NCBI RefSeq assembly: GCF_018130465.1
Contig: NZ_JAFCKJ010000003.1
Location: 248,001 to 312,000, forward strand
DNA from: Bradyrhizobium canariense
GTDB lineage: Bacteria > Pseudomonadota > Alphaproteobacteria > Rhizobiales > Xanthobacteraceae
Direction: 5' to 3'
Length of the DNA: 64,000 nucleotides
Shown: piece by piece, positions 9,389 to 19,376 of the stretch
Numbering within the stretch: the stretch's first letter is position 1
How the letters are laid out: the number at the start of each line of letters is the position of its first letter
Made by a program: the position numbers and the translations under genes
Notes under the pieces: generated by a model
What the model saw: only the letters and a program-made list of their open reading frames with translations
Databases searched by the model: none
Told to the model about the DNA's origin: nothing

Positions 9389-9765
9389 TGAGCAGCACGG
9401 CTGCTACCGCCGCGACGGCAGCTATCCCGAGCATTCCCCGCGATGACGACGGCCCCGTGTTCCGCGCGCCCTGGGAGGCGCACGCGTTTGCGATGGCGCT
9501 GACCCTGCACGAGCGCGGCGTGTTCACCTGGCCCGAATGGGCGGCAGCCTTGGCCTCCGAGATCAAGCGCGCGCAGGCGGCCGGCGATCCCGATACGGGC
9601 GAGACCTACTATCTCCATTGGCTCGCCACGCTGGAAGGTCTCGTCGCGCGCAAGGGCGTCGCGTCTGCAGAGACGTTGCATCGCTACCGCGACGCCTGGG
9701 ACCATGCGGCTGATCGCACCCCGCACGGCAAACCGATCGAGCTGAGGCCGGAAGATTTTGGCTAA
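9388..9765 (+). CDS. Nitrile hydratase accessory (activator) protein
   Basis: 125 residues resembling the N-terminal half of the beta subunit: 'DDGPVFRAPWEAHAFAMALTLHERGVFTWPEWAAALASEI', 'TYYLHWLATLEGLVARKG'. This is the P14K/NhlE-type activator that swaps the cobalt-loaded alpha subunit into the apo-enzyme. GTG at 9385 is in frame, but ATG 9388, overlapping the nthB stop, is preferred. It is the last gene of the operon; beyond it comes a palindromic intergenic repeat. No amidase is adjacent to complete the nitrile-to-acid route, although amidases of another family lie about 36 kb away in this window. Confidence 0.88.
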   Translation: MSSTAATAATAAIPSIPRDDDGPVFRAPWEAHAFAMALTLHERGVFTWPEWAAALASEIKRAQAAGDPDTGETYYLHWLATLEGLVARKGVASAETLHRYRDAWDHAADRTPHGKPIELRPEDFG

Positions 9766-9796
9766 GCCAGTAAGAGGCGTACTTGCGCCAAGCCTA

Positions 9797-9900
9797 ACGC
9801 TGTCATTCCCCGCGAAGGCGGGGAATCCAGTACGCCGCGGCTTTTCGGCTCAAGCACGGTCTCTGGAATACTGGATCACCCGCTTTCGCGGGTGATGACA
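9797..9900. repeat. Palindromic intergenic repeat, type A
   Basis: An imperfect inverted repeat. The left part has the stem CCCGCGAAGGCGGG followed by GAATCCAGTA; the right part has TACTGGAT followed by a stem CCCGCTTTCGCGGG. The element lies between nitrile hydratase and queC, which are convergent, and could fold in RNA from either strand. Elements of this look are scattered between genes in Bradyrhizobium; copy number here cannot be counted beyond this window. Confidence 0.75.
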
Positions 9901-9914
9901 CCGAATGTGTGGCC

Positions 9915-10628
9915 TCAGCGTCCCGCCACGTACTCCCGCCACCCCTTCGCGCGCAGGCTGCACGCCGGGCACTCTCCGCAGCCGTATCCCCAATCATGCT
10001 GCGCGCCGCGTTCGCCGAGATAGCAGGTGTGCGACTGCTCGCGGATGAGGTCGACCAGCCCCTCGCCGTCGAGGTCGTGCGCCAGCTGCCACGTCGCGGC
10101 CTTGTCGATCCACATCAGCGGCGTATGCAGCTCGAACTTGCGGGCCATGCCGAGCGACAACGCGGCCTGCATGGCGCGGATGGTGTCGTCGCGGCAGTCG
10201 GGATAGCCGGAATAGTCGGTCTCGCACATGCCGCCGACGATGTGGCTGATGCCGCGCCGGTAGGCCAGAGCCGCGGCGAAAGTCAGAAACACCAGATTGC
10301 GGCCGGGCACGAACGTGTTCGGCAGGCCGTCGGCGCCCATCGCAATCGCAACGTCGCGCGTCAGCGCCGTCTCGGACACCGCCGCCAGCGTCGGGATCGA
10401 CAGCGTGTGGCTCTCGCCGAGCCTGGAAGCCCAATCCGTGCGCAGGCCCTTGATGCCGTCGAACAGCCGGTCGCGGCAGGCAAGCTCGATGGCGTGGCGC
10501 TGGCCGTAATCGAACCCCAGCGTCTCCACGCGCGCAAAACGATTCAGCGCCCAGGCGAGGCAGGTGGTGGAATCCTGGCCGCCGGAGAACAGCACCAGCG
10601 CGGTTTCGGATGAAAATGCGTCACTCAT
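9915..10628 (-). CDS. queC: 7-cyano-7-deazaguanine synthase
   Basis: 237 residues. The PP-loop ATP site [18 protein letters not shown] is at residues 11-28 and the zinc-binding cluster '[14 protein letters not shown]' with an upstream Cys ('[25 protein letters not shown]') is at the C-terminus. QueC converts 7-carboxy-7-deazaguanine with ammonia and ATP into preQ0, a precursor of queuosine in tRNA. Length and motif order match the family. ATG at 10626-10628 begins [17 protein letters not shown], which puts the PP-loop at the normal distance. No other que gene is adjacent. It is convergent with the nitrile hydratase operon and divergent from mazG. Confidence 0.95.
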   Translation of the reverse strand: MSDAFSSETALVLFSGGQDSTTCLAWALNRFARVETLGFDYGQRHAIELACRDRLFDGIKGLRTDWASRLGESHTLSIPTLAAVSETALTRDVAIAMGADGLPNTFVPGRNLVFLTFAAALAYRRGISHIVGGMCETDYSGYPDCRDDTIRAMQAALSLGMARKFELHTPLMWIDKAATWQLAHDLDGEGLVDLIREQSHTCYLGERGAQHDWGYGCGECPACSLRAKGWREYVAGR

Positions 10629-10767
10629 GGCCCGCGCTTTAGCACTGCGCGCGCTGCTCGCCAATCTGGCCCGCCAACCGGTGGAAATCGGCCCGTTCCA
10701 CCGCGCCGCGCTGGGAACGGGGGCCCGCTTTTGGCATAAGGCTTGAGAGCCAGGAGACCGCCCCGCA

Positions 10768-11619
10768 ATGACCCCTTCCCGCGACATTTCCCGCCTGATC
10801 GAGATCATGGCGGCGCTGCGCACGCCGGTGACCGGCTGCCCCTGGGACCTCGAGCAGAATTTTGCGACCATCGCGCCCTACACGATCGAGGAAGCCTATG
10901 AGGTGGTCGAGGCCATCAGCCGCGGCGACCTCGACGACCTCTGCGAGGAGCTCGGCGACCTTCTGTTGCAGGTGGTGTTCCACGCTCAGATGGCCGAGGA
11001 GCAGAACGCTTTCGCTTTTGGCGATGTCGTCGAGGCCATCACCCGCAAGATGATCCGGCGCCATCCTCACGTCTTCGCCGACAAGGACGGCAATCTTGCC
11101 GCCTCCCACGTCAAGGAAGTCTGGGACCGCATCAAGGCCGACGAGAAAGCCGAGCGCGCCGCGCGCCGGCCGCCGGAAGAGATTTCGCACAAATCGCTGT
11201 TGTCAGGCGTGAAGGCCGGCCAGCCCGCGCTGACGCGCGCCATGGAGCTGCAGCGCAAGGCCTCCACCGTCGGCTTCGACTGGAACGATCCGCGCGCGGT
11301 GCTGGCAAAAATCCGCGAGGAAGCCGACGAGATCGAGGCCGCACTCGACCGCAACGACAGCGAGGGCCTGGCGGAAGAGACCGGCGACCTGATGTTCGCT
11401 CTGGTCAACCTCGCCCGCCATGTCGATGCCGATCCGGAAGCCGCGCTTCGCGCGACCAACGCGAAGTTCGAGCGGCGCTTTGCCTATATCGAACGGGCGC
11501 TGGAAGCGCAGGGGCGTACGCTGGAGCAGGCGTCGCTGGCGGAGATGGACGCGTTGTGGAATGCGGCCAAGGGGGACGAAAAGCCGGCCTCAGAGGGGCG
11601 CAATCAAGCTCACCACTAA
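10768..11619 (+). CDS. mazG: Nucleoside triphosphate pyrophosphohydrolase MazG
   Basis: 283 residues with two MazG modules. The first carries '[27 protein letters not shown]' and the metal-binding EExxD helix '[19 protein letters not shown]' near residues 52-75; the second has '[10 protein letters not shown]' followed by '[19 protein letters not shown]' near residues 190-225. MazG hydrolyses NTPs and dNTPs to monophosphates and pyrophosphate and helps remove aberrant nucleotides. Length matches the two-domain enzyme of Proteobacteria. The ATG at 10768 gives [18 protein letters not shown], the family opening. Single gene, divergent from queC. Confidence 0.94.
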   Translation: MTPSRDISRLIEIMAALRTPVTGCPWDLEQNFATIAPYTIEEAYEVVEAISRGDLDDLCEELGDLLLQVVFHAQMAEEQNAFAFGDVVEAITRKMIRRHPHVFADKDGNLAASHVKEVWDRIKADEKAERAARRPPEEISHKSLLSGVKAGQPALTRAMELQRKASTVGFDWNDPRAVLAKIREEADEIEAALDRNDSEGLAEETGDLMFALVNLARHVDADPEAALRATNAKFERRFAYIERALEAQGRTLEQASLAEMDALWNAAKGDEKPASEGRNQAHH

Positions 11620-11627
11620 TTCCGCTG

Positions 11628-11766
11628 TCGTCCCGGCGAAGGCCGGGACCCATAACCACAGGCTGGAGTTTGGCGAAGACCCGGAGTTATTTGTTCGTCG
11701 GTACGACGACCGCCCCTCCTCGATGGATCACGCGGTATGGGTCCCGGCCTTCGCCGGGACGACATA
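11628..11766. repeat. Palindromic intergenic repeat, type B
   Basis: The ends are perfect inverted copies: GTCGTCCCGGCGAAGGCCGG near 11628 and CCGGCCTTCGCCGGGACGAC ending near 11765. The middle is not symmetrical. It separates mazG from the convergent hflX gene and would form a strong hairpin on either transcript, so it may double as a terminator. This type is common in Bradyrhizobium and Rhodopseudomonas genomes. Confidence 0.8.
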
Positions 11767-11774
11767 GGGCGATA

Positions 11775-13154
11775 TCACGCCACGCGCGGCACGGCGTCGA
11801 ACCGGTTCACCACGATATCCCGCTTGGTCTCGTCCACCCGCACCGTCATGTCGAAGCGGCCGTCGTGGAGCTCCTTGACCAGCACCTCGGAATTGCGGTG
11901 CAGCCAGCTGATCCCGGCGCCGTCGGCGGCGTCGATCGAGAGATCGAGCGTGTGGCGCTTGGCAGCGAGCCGCTCCTCGATTGTAGCGAGCAGTGCGTCG
12001 ATCCCCTCGCCTGACACGGCGGAGACCAGCATCGCCGGATGATCCTCCGGCCTGCGCGCCGCGATGTTCAGCAGATTTTCGCGCTGTTCGGCATCATAGC
12101 GGTCGACCTTGTTCCAGACCTCGATGATGCGGCCTGAGTCATCGGGATTGATGCCGAGCTGGCGCAGCACGGCGTCGACGTCGCTCTGCTGCGCCTCGGC
12201 GTCGTCGTGCGAGATGTCGCGCACATGCAGGATGACGTCAGCCTCCAGCACCTCCTCCAGCGTGGCCCGGAAGGCGGCGACGAGCTGCGTCGGCAAATTG
12301 GAGATGAAACCGACGGTGTCCGACAGCATCGCCTTGCCGCCATGCGGCAGGGTGAGCGCGCGCAGGGTCGGATCCAGCGTGGCGAACAGCATGTCGGCGG
12401 CCTGCACGTCGGCGCGGGTCAGGCGGTTGAACAGCGTCGACTTGCCGGCATTGGTGTAGCCGACCAGCGCCACGACGCGGTACGGCACGCGCTGGCGTCC
12501 CGCGCGGTGCAGGCGCCGCGTCGCCTGCACCTTCTTCAGCTCGCCCTCGAGCTTCGAGATGCGCTCCTGGATCAGGCGGCGGTCGGCTTCGATCTGCGTC
12601 TCGCCGGGACCGCCCATGAATCCAAAGCCGCCGCGCTGGCGTTCGAGATGGGTCCACGAGCGCACCAGGCGCGAACGTTGGTAGTTGAGGTGCGCGAGCT
12701 CGACCTGGAGCGAGCCTTCCTTGGTCTTGGCGCGGCGGCCGAAGATTTCCAGGATGAGCCCGGTGCGATCGAGCACCTTTGCCTGCAACTCCTTCTCGAG
12801 ATTGCGCTGCTGGATCGGCGCAAGCGCGCAATCCATCACCACGAGCTCGACGTCGAGGCTCTTGGCGAGCCCCGCGATCTCCTCGACCTTGCCCTTGCCG
12901 ATATAGGTCGCGGGGCGGATCTGGCTGATCGGCGCGATGATGGCGTCGGCAACGACGAGATCGATCGCGCGCGCGAGGCCGGCGGCTTCGTCGAGCCGGG
13001 CTTCTACGTCACGCAGGACATGAGCTTCCGACTGCGCGTCGGCACCGCCTGCGCGCACCCGCAAATAGGGACCGATGACAAGCACCCGCCCCGTCTGCTT
13101 GCCTCCTGCCGACCGCGGACGGTCGGCCTCCCCGTCGAAATTCCGGGGTTCCAA
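11775..13154 (-). CDS. hflX: Ribosome-associated GTPase HflX
   Basis: 459 residues. An N-terminal HflX domain ('YIGKGKVEEIAGLAKSLDVELVVMDCALAPIQQRNLEKELQAKVLDRTGLILEIF') and a coiled segment ('GPGETQIEADRRLIQERISKLEGEL') precede the G domain with G1 GYTNAGKST near residue 220, G3 'DTVGFI' near 265 and G4 'NKVD' near 340. HflX splits stalled ribosomes and binds the 50S subunit. The start is TTG at 13152-13154 (MEPRNFDGEADRP), 11 bases after the hfq stop with only a weak GAG upstream, so coupling to hfq translation is likely. It is the last gene of the hfq-hflX unit. Confidence 0.94.
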   Translation of the reverse strand: MEPRNFDGEADRPRSAGGKQTGRVLVIGPYLRVRAGGADAQSEAHVLRDVEARLDEAAGLARAIDLVVADAIIAPISQIRPATYIGKGKVEEIAGLAKSLDVELVVMDCALAPIQQRNLEKELQAKVLDRTGLILEIFGRRAKTKEGSLQVELAHLNYQRSRLVRSWTHLERQRGGFGFMGGPGETQIEADRRLIQERISKLEGELKKVQATRRLHRAGRQRVPYRVVALVGYTNAGKSTLFNRLTRADVQAADMLFATLDPTLRALTLPHGGKAMLSDTVGFISNLPTQLVAAFRATLEEVLEADVILHVRDISHDDAEAQQSDVDAVLRQLGINPDDSGRIIEVWNKVDRYDAEQRENLLNIAARRPEDHPAMLVSAVSGEGIDALLATIEERLAAKRHTLDLSIDAADGAGISWLHRNSEVLVKELHDGRFDMTVRVDETKRDIVVNRFDAVPRVA

Positions 13155-13165
13155 TCAGATCACTC

Positions 13166-13414
13166 TCAAGCCGGCTGATCCTCGCCGCCTTCGAACAGCT
13201 GGATCGGAGCGCCCGGCATGATGGTCGAGATCGCATGCTTGTAGACGAGCTGCGAGTGACCGTCGCGCCGAAGCAGCAAACAGAAATTGTCGAACCAGGT
13301 CACGATGCCCTGGAGCTTCACTCCGTTGACCAGAAAGATCGTCAGTGGCGTTTTGGTTTTGCGAACGTGATTAAGGAAGGTGTCCTGCAGGTTTTGTGCG
13401 CGGTCTGCCGCCAT
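13166..13414 (-). CDS. hfq: RNA chaperone Hfq
   Basis: 82 residues with Sm1 ('[40 protein letters not shown]') and Sm2 with the diagnostic YKHAIST motif. Hfq hexamers bind small RNAs and mRNAs; in alphaproteobacteria it was first found as NrfA, needed for nifA expression, which fits its place beside the ntr genes. The length is normal for Rhizobiales, where the acidic C-terminal tail is short (here '[12 protein letters not shown]'). ATG at 13412-13414 is the first possible start. A 238-base gap separates it from the ntrX stop, room for its own promoter. Confidence 0.97.
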   Translation of the reverse strand: MAADRAQNLQDTFLNHVRKTKTPLTIFLVNGVKLQGIVTWFDNFCLLLRRDGHSQLVYKHAISTIMPGAPIQLFEGGEDQPA

Positions 13415-13636
13415 TGTTTTTTTCTCGCTTTGAGTTTCTTTTTATTGCGCCGGTTGCGGCCCTCTTTTGAAAATTCGGGGTCCTCGTCCGGTTGCCGTCC
13501 CTCATGAGATCCCCCTCGAAGGGACAGCGGTTCAATTAGAGGACAGGTGGGCTTATTAGGCAAGCCGCTTCACGCGGCAGCCGACGCCGTATTGCCCCGA
13601 AAAACTACGGAAATCGATGATTTTCCTCGCCTATCC

Positions 13637-13650
13637 CCGCGACGTCGCGG
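13637..13650 (-). terminator. Perfect palindrome just after ntrX
   Basis: CCGCGACGTCGCGG is a perfect 14-base palindrome starting three bases beyond the ntrX stop. It could act as a short hairpin in the ntrX transcript, but no U-run follows, so termination is only a possibility. Confidence 0.3.
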
Positions 13651-13652
13651 CC

Positions 13653-15023
13653 CTAGCCGACACCGAGCGCCTTCAGTTTCCGATGCAACGCCGAACGTTC
13701 CATGCCAACAAACTCGGCCGTGCGAGAAATATTTCCTGAAAAACGGCTGATCTGTGCAATCAAATAGTCGCGCTCGAACACTTCGCGCGCTTCGCGCAGC
13801 GGCAGGCCCATGATGTGCTCACCATTGTTGCTGGTCGGCATCGCCGGCACCATGGAGCCGACGTCCTGCGGCAGCATGTCGGCAGTGATGATGACCTCCG
13901 GCCCGCCCGCGGCCAGAATCATGACTCTCTCAACGTTGTTGCGGAGCTGGCGCACATTGCCCGGCCAGACATGCGACTGCAGCACCGCCATCGCGTCCTG
14001 ACCGATCTGTCGCTTGGGCAGGCCGCTGCCCGCCGAGATCTGCTCCATGAAGTAGTCGATCAATTCCGGGATGTCCTCACGCCGCTCCGACAGCGCGGGC
14101 ACGCGGATCGGCACCACCGAGAGGCGATGATAGAGGTCCTCGCGGAAATGGCCGGCCGCGATCTCCTCTTCCAGATTGCGCGCAGTGGAGGAGATGATGC
14201 GGACGTCGACCTGCACCTTGCCGTTGCCGCCGACGCGCTGGAACGACTGCTCGACCAGCACGCGCAAGATCTTGTTCTGGGTCTCGCGCGGCATGTCCGC
14301 GATCTCGTCGATGAACAGCGTGCCGCCGTGGGCCTCTTCGAGCGCGCCGGGCTTGCGCGCGTGCTCACCGTTGGACTGCTCGATGCCGAACAGCTCGTGC
14401 TCCATCCGCTCGGGCGTGATCGCAGCGGCATTGATGACGACGAAGGGGCCGTCGGCGCGGCCCGAGGCCGTGTGCAACGTGCGCGCGGTCAGTTCCTTGC
14501 CGGCACCGGCGGGGCCGACGATTAGGATGCGGCTGTTGGCCTTGGCCGCGCGCTCGATGGTCTGGCGCAGCTGGTTCATGCTGGGCGAACGGCCGACCAG
14601 CGAGCTTGCGCTCGGCGCGAGCTGCTTCAGCTCCTTGACCTCGCGCTTGAGCCGCGAGTTCTCCAGTGCACGGTTCGCGACCAGGATCAGCCGGTCGGTC
14701 TTGAACGGCTTCTCGATGAAGTCGTAGGCGCCACGCTTGATCGCGGCGACCGCGGTCTCGATGTTGCCGTGGCCGGAGATCATCACGACCGGCAGATCGG
14801 GGTTGTCCTTCTTGACCTGCTCCAGCAGCTGCAAGCCGTCGAGCTTGGAGCCCTGCAGCCAGATGTCGAGGAACACCAGATGCGGCCTGCGGTTGGCGAT
14901 CTCGGCGAGCGCCGTATCGCTGTCGCGCGCGGTCCGGGTCACGAAACCCTCGTCTTCGAGGATGCCCGCAACGAGATCCCGAATATCGGCCTCATCATCG
15001 ACAATCAGAATTTCACTTGCCAT
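13653..15023 (-). CDS. ntrX: Response regulator NtrX
   Basis: 456 residues. Receiver domain at the start with the phospho-acceptor in 'HLVFLDIWLQGSKLDGLQLL' near residue 54; AAA+ domain with Walker A GPAGAGKE near 170 and Walker B 'GGTLFIDEIADMP' near 235; C-terminal Fis-type HTH ending 'GMERSALHRKLKALGVG'. The loop where sigma-54 activators carry GAFTGA reads 'SNGEHARKPGALEEAHGG', so the contact motif is missing, as is usual for NtrX of alphaproteobacteria. It is therefore expected to act without contacting sigma-54. It is the partner of NtrY upstream, 17 bases away. Confidence 0.95.
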   Translation of the reverse strand: MASEILIVDDEADIRDLVAGILEDEGFVTRTARDSDTALAEIANRRPHLVFLDIWLQGSKLDGLQLLEQVKKDNPDLPVVMISGHGNIETAVAAIKRGAYDFIEKPFKTDRLILVANRALENSRLKREVKELKQLAPSASSLVGRSPSMNQLRQTIERAAKANSRILIVGPAGAGKELTARTLHTASGRADGPFVVINAAAITPERMEHELFGIEQSNGEHARKPGALEEAHGGTLFIDEIADMPRETQNKILRVLVEQSFQRVGGNGKVQVDVRIISSTARNLEEEIAAGHFREDLYHRLSVVPIRVPALSERREDIPELIDYFMEQISAGSGLPKRQIGQDAMAVLQSHVWPGNVRQLRNNVERVMILAAGGPEVIITADMLPQDVGSMVPAMPTSNNGEHIMGLPLREAREVFERDYLIAQISRFSGNISRTAEFVGMERSALHRKLKALGVG

Positions 15024-15040
15024 GGGTCGCGCCTGTTTTC

Positions 15041-17434
15041 TCAGCTGCCTGTTGAGGCTTCGATCTTCGTTGAATCATTGGTCTTTTCAGCCGGCTCTTT
15101 GGTTTCGGCGGCTGCCTCTTTTGTTTCCGGATGCTTGACGGACTGCGTGGCGGTTTCGCTGATTTCCGGCTTGGTCGTTGCCTCGGCCGCCGGTTCGGCC
15201 TCCTCGCTTTTCGCGGGAGCGCCGGAGATCGCAAAACGCATCCTCATCCAGGCGCCGCGCTGGCCCTCGCGGAAGTCGGAGGCGTCCTTCAGTTCGATGC
15301 GCCCGCCATGGTCTTCCAGCACGCGGCCGACGATCGCGAGCCCAAGGCCGGTGCCCTTGGCCCGTGTTGTCACATAGGGCTCGAGGAGGCGCGAGCGTGC
15401 CACCTTGGGCAGGCCGATGCCGTTGTCGACGACGTCGATCAGCACGTCCTCGCCCTCGCGCGAGACCATGACGTCGATCCGGCCCTTGCCGAGCTCCTCC
15501 AGGGGGACCTGCTCGATCGCCTCGGTGGCGTTCTTGACGATGTTGGTGACCGCCTGCGAGATCAGCCGCCGGTCGAACTGGGCACGCAGCGGGTCTTCCT
15601 TGAACTCGGCCTCGATATCGATCTCGGGGTGGGCGACCTTCATCAGGAACACCGCCTGCCGCACGGTGTCCACGACGTCCTCGCCCTCCATCACCGGCTT
15701 CGGCATCCGCGCAAAGCGCGAGAATTCGTCGACCATGCGGCGGATATCGTCGACCTGGCGCACGATGGTGTCGGTGCACTGTTCGAAGATCTGCTTGTCC
15801 TTGCCCTCGGTGATGTCCTTGCCGAATTTGCGGCGAATGCGCTCGGCGGAGAGCTGGATCGGGGTCAGCGGGTTCTTGATCTCATGCGCGATGCGGCGCG
15901 CGACGTCGCCCCAGGCCGAGGTGCGCTGCGCCGAGACCAGCTCGGTGATGTCGTCGAGCGTGATGATGTAGCTGTCGTGCGGCTGGCTGGTCTTCTCGGC
16001 GCTGACGCGGACCGACAGATTGCGTTCCTGCCCGTCCCGCGTGATCGTGATCTGCCCCTGCACCAGGCGCTGGGTCCCTTCCCGCGCCGTCTTCATCATC
16101 TCTTCGAGCTCGGGCAGCACGTCGGAGAGCGGATGGCCGAGCGTCTCGGCTTCGGAGTGCCCGATCAGCTTTTCGGCGGAACGGTTGAGGATGCCGACGC
16201 TGCCCGAGGTATCGACGCCGATGATGCCGGCGCTTGCGGACGACAGCACCGCCTCGATGAAGCGGCGACGGCTGTCGATGAGGTCGCTGGCGTTGACGAG
16301 CTCGTCGCGCTGGCTGCGCAACTCCTCCGTCATCTTGTTGAAGGTCTCACCCAGCTGGGCGAGGTCGCCTTCCGACTGGTGCACCGGCACTTTCACATGG
16401 AGATCGCCGGTCGAGACCGTCTGGGCCGCGTTCATCAGCCGCCGGATCGGCGAGACCAGCGAGTTGGCGAAGTTGAGGCCGATCAGCACCGAGGCCATCA
16501 GGATGGTCAGCGCGATCACCGCGAACATCAGCGCGAACGCGACCTGGATGCCGAGCCGGCGCGACTCGATCTGGGCGTATTCGGCGACGCTGACCTCGGT
16601 CTGCTTGAGCTGGTTGACGACATTCGGATCGAGCGGCCGCGCGACGTAGAGGAAGGTGTCGCTGAAGGCGCGCAAGCGGACCACCGCGGCGACGAAGCTC
16701 GCATCGGGCAGCACCGCGATCTCGGGCTCGGATTCGTTGACGTTGCTGAGGAAGTCCGGCGCCGGCGGCGAATAGGCCAGCCGCATGCCGGTGTCGGCGG
16801 ATTCGAGAATGTTGGTGTTCTTGTCGATGATCATCGCGCCCGGCAGGTTGCGGGAGGCGGCGCTGGACGTCAGCAACTCGCGAAACGAGCGGCGATCCTG
16901 GTCGTAGAGCGGCCGCGCGTGGGCGATGTCGTTGGCCATGCCGAGAATGTCGCCGCGGATCAGCTGCGCGTGGTCCTGCATGTAGGCCCGCGCGATCGTC
17001 AGCGAGTTCTGGATCACCTCCTTGGTCGGGCCGGAGAACAGGCGGTCGAGGCCGCGCTCGATGGTGACGTTGGCGACGACGGCGACCAGCACCGCCGGCA
17101 GCACCGCCACGATCGAGAACAGGCTGACGATCTGGACATGGAGCCGCGCCGCCGCCCTGCCCCGCCGTCGCGCCAGGATCAGCTGCCAGAGCTCGCGGAT
17201 GATGATGCCGACCAGCAGCAGGATCGTTCCCGCATTGATCAGATAGAACGAACGGACAACCGACGGCGTCGGCTCGATCGACGTGAGGCCGGTCAGGACC
17301 ATGAAGGTCAGGAAGGCCGACAGCAGTGCCAGCGCCACGGCGAACGGCGCCAGCCAGCGTCGCGTCGACCAACGCCGGGGCTCTTCCGCTGGGGCCGTGT
17401 CAAAGGATGCGGCCGAGGTGTCTGCGCTGGTCAT
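15041..17434 (-). CDS. ntrY: Sensor histidine kinase NtrY
   Basis: 797 residues. Four membrane segments in the N-terminal region (two close together near residues 25-80, then around 100-125 and, after a long periplasmic loop, near 305-330), followed by HAMP ('ANSLVSPIRRLMNAAQTVSTGDL'), PAS ('RFIEAVLSSASAGIIGVDTSG'), HisKA with '[23 protein letters not shown]' and HATPase ('DVVDNGIGLPK', 'KGTGLGLAIVGRVLEDHGG'). It senses nitrogen or redox state and phosphorylates NtrX. The tail after the kinase is Glu/Lys/Thr-rich and low in complexity. ATG 17434 was chosen over an upstream in-frame start because it begins the family-like cytoplasmic segment MTSADTSAASF. Confidence 0.94.
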   Translation of the reverse strand: MTSADTSAASFDTAPAEEPRRWSTRRWLAPFAVALALLSAFLTFMVLTGLTSIEPTPSVVRSFYLINAGTILLLVGIIIRELWQLILARRRGRAAARLHVQIVSLFSIVAVLPAVLVAVVANVTIERGLDRLFSGPTKEVIQNSLTIARAYMQDHAQLIRGDILGMANDIAHARPLYDQDRRSFRELLTSSAASRNLPGAMIIDKNTNILESADTGMRLAYSPPAPDFLSNVNESEPEIAVLPDASFVAAVVRLRAFSDTFLYVARPLDPNVVNQLKQTEVSVAEYAQIESRRLGIQVAFALMFAVIALTILMASVLIGLNFANSLVSPIRRLMNAAQTVSTGDLHVKVPVHQSEGDLAQLGETFNKMTEELRSQRDELVNASDLIDSRRRFIEAVLSSASAGIIGVDTSGSVGILNRSAEKLIGHSEAETLGHPLSDVLPELEEMMKTAREGTQRLVQGQITITRDGQERNLSVRVSAEKTSQPHDSYIITLDDITELVSAQRTSAWGDVARRIAHEIKNPLTPIQLSAERIRRKFGKDITEGKDKQIFEQCTDTIVRQVDDIRRMVDEFSRFARMPKPVMEGEDVVDTVRQAVFLMKVAHPEIDIEAEFKEDPLRAQFDRRLISQAVTNIVKNATEAIEQVPLEELGKGRIDVMVSREGEDVLIDVVDNGIGLPKVARSRLLEPYVTTRAKGTGLGLAIVGRVLEDHGGRIELKDASDFREGQRGAWMRMRFAISGAPAKSEEAEPAAEATTKPEISETATQSVKHPETKEAAAETKEPAEKTNDSTKIEASTGS

Positions 17435-17608
17435 TCCGACAATGGGTGCTGAAAAACGGGGGCCGCGGCGGGCGGATACTGATGTATTCGTACCACATTG
17501 TTGCCAAATTGCGACAATTCCGCGGCGTCCCCGCCGCGACCGACCGGCGCATCCACAGCGACATGCCGGATGGCGGGAACGGATACCCACCCCGGCGGCT
17601 TGACGGGC
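17435..17608. other. Short gene-free stretch upstream of ntrY
   Basis: No gene is seen on either strand here. It is the likely place for an ntrY promoter reading leftwards; I could not identify convincing -35/-10 or -24/-12 elements. Confidence 0.4.
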
Positions 17609-17755
17609 ATGGACAGATTCTTTCTCGCAATGATGGTGTCGGCCGTGCTGCTGCTGATCGTGGCCGCGGACCTGCTGGTCAACGGACCGGGCTTGCAGGA
17701 GCCGATGGCCAACATCGCCAGCACGATGCCGGTGTCAGGCCGATTTGTCAGATAG
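17609..17755 (+). CDS. Possible 48-residue membrane protein
   Basis: Starting at ATG 17609 the frame encodes MDRFFLAMMVSAVLLLIVAA followed by DLLVNGPGLQEP and a short polar tail. It has one strong hydrophobic helix at residues 4-21 and would insert in the inner membrane. It lies alone between ntrY and ntrC on the opposite strand. No good Shine-Dalgarno precedes the ATG (CGGCGGCTTGACGGGC). I do not recognise it; the hydrophobic helix in a GC-rich frame could arise by chance, so it is a weak call. Confidence 0.35.
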   Translation: MDRFFLAMMVSAVLLLIVAADLLVNGPGLQEPMANIASTMPVSGRFVR

Positions 17756-17871
17756 GTGTGAGGCCGCGTCCCGCGGCTGAATGACCATTTTTAATGTTCC
17801 ATCGGAACATTTCAGTCCGATCGGGACTTCTGCTCACCGCGTCAGCCACAAAGGCCAGCGCGATCCGGACA

Positions 17872-17905
17872 GGCTCAGCTCCGCTTTGGTAGGGGGAGCT
17901 GAGCC
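17872..17905 (-). terminator. Stem-loop downstream of ntrC
   Basis: GGCTCAGCTCC (17872-17882) pairs perfectly with GGAGCTGAGCC (17895-17905) around a 12-base loop. It sits 20 bases beyond the ntrC stop on the same transcript. The 11-base GC-rich stem is terminator-like but no U-run follows. Confidence 0.5.
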
Positions 17906-17924
17906 ACCGTTCGTTCCGCGAAGG

Positions 17925-19367
<1,443 letters not shown>

Positions 19368-19376
19368 CGTTAATCC

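Noticed and set aside
15131-17452. A 773-codon open frame opposite ntrY
   Set aside because: His/Arg/Asp-rich shadow of ntrY, with no recognisable domain.
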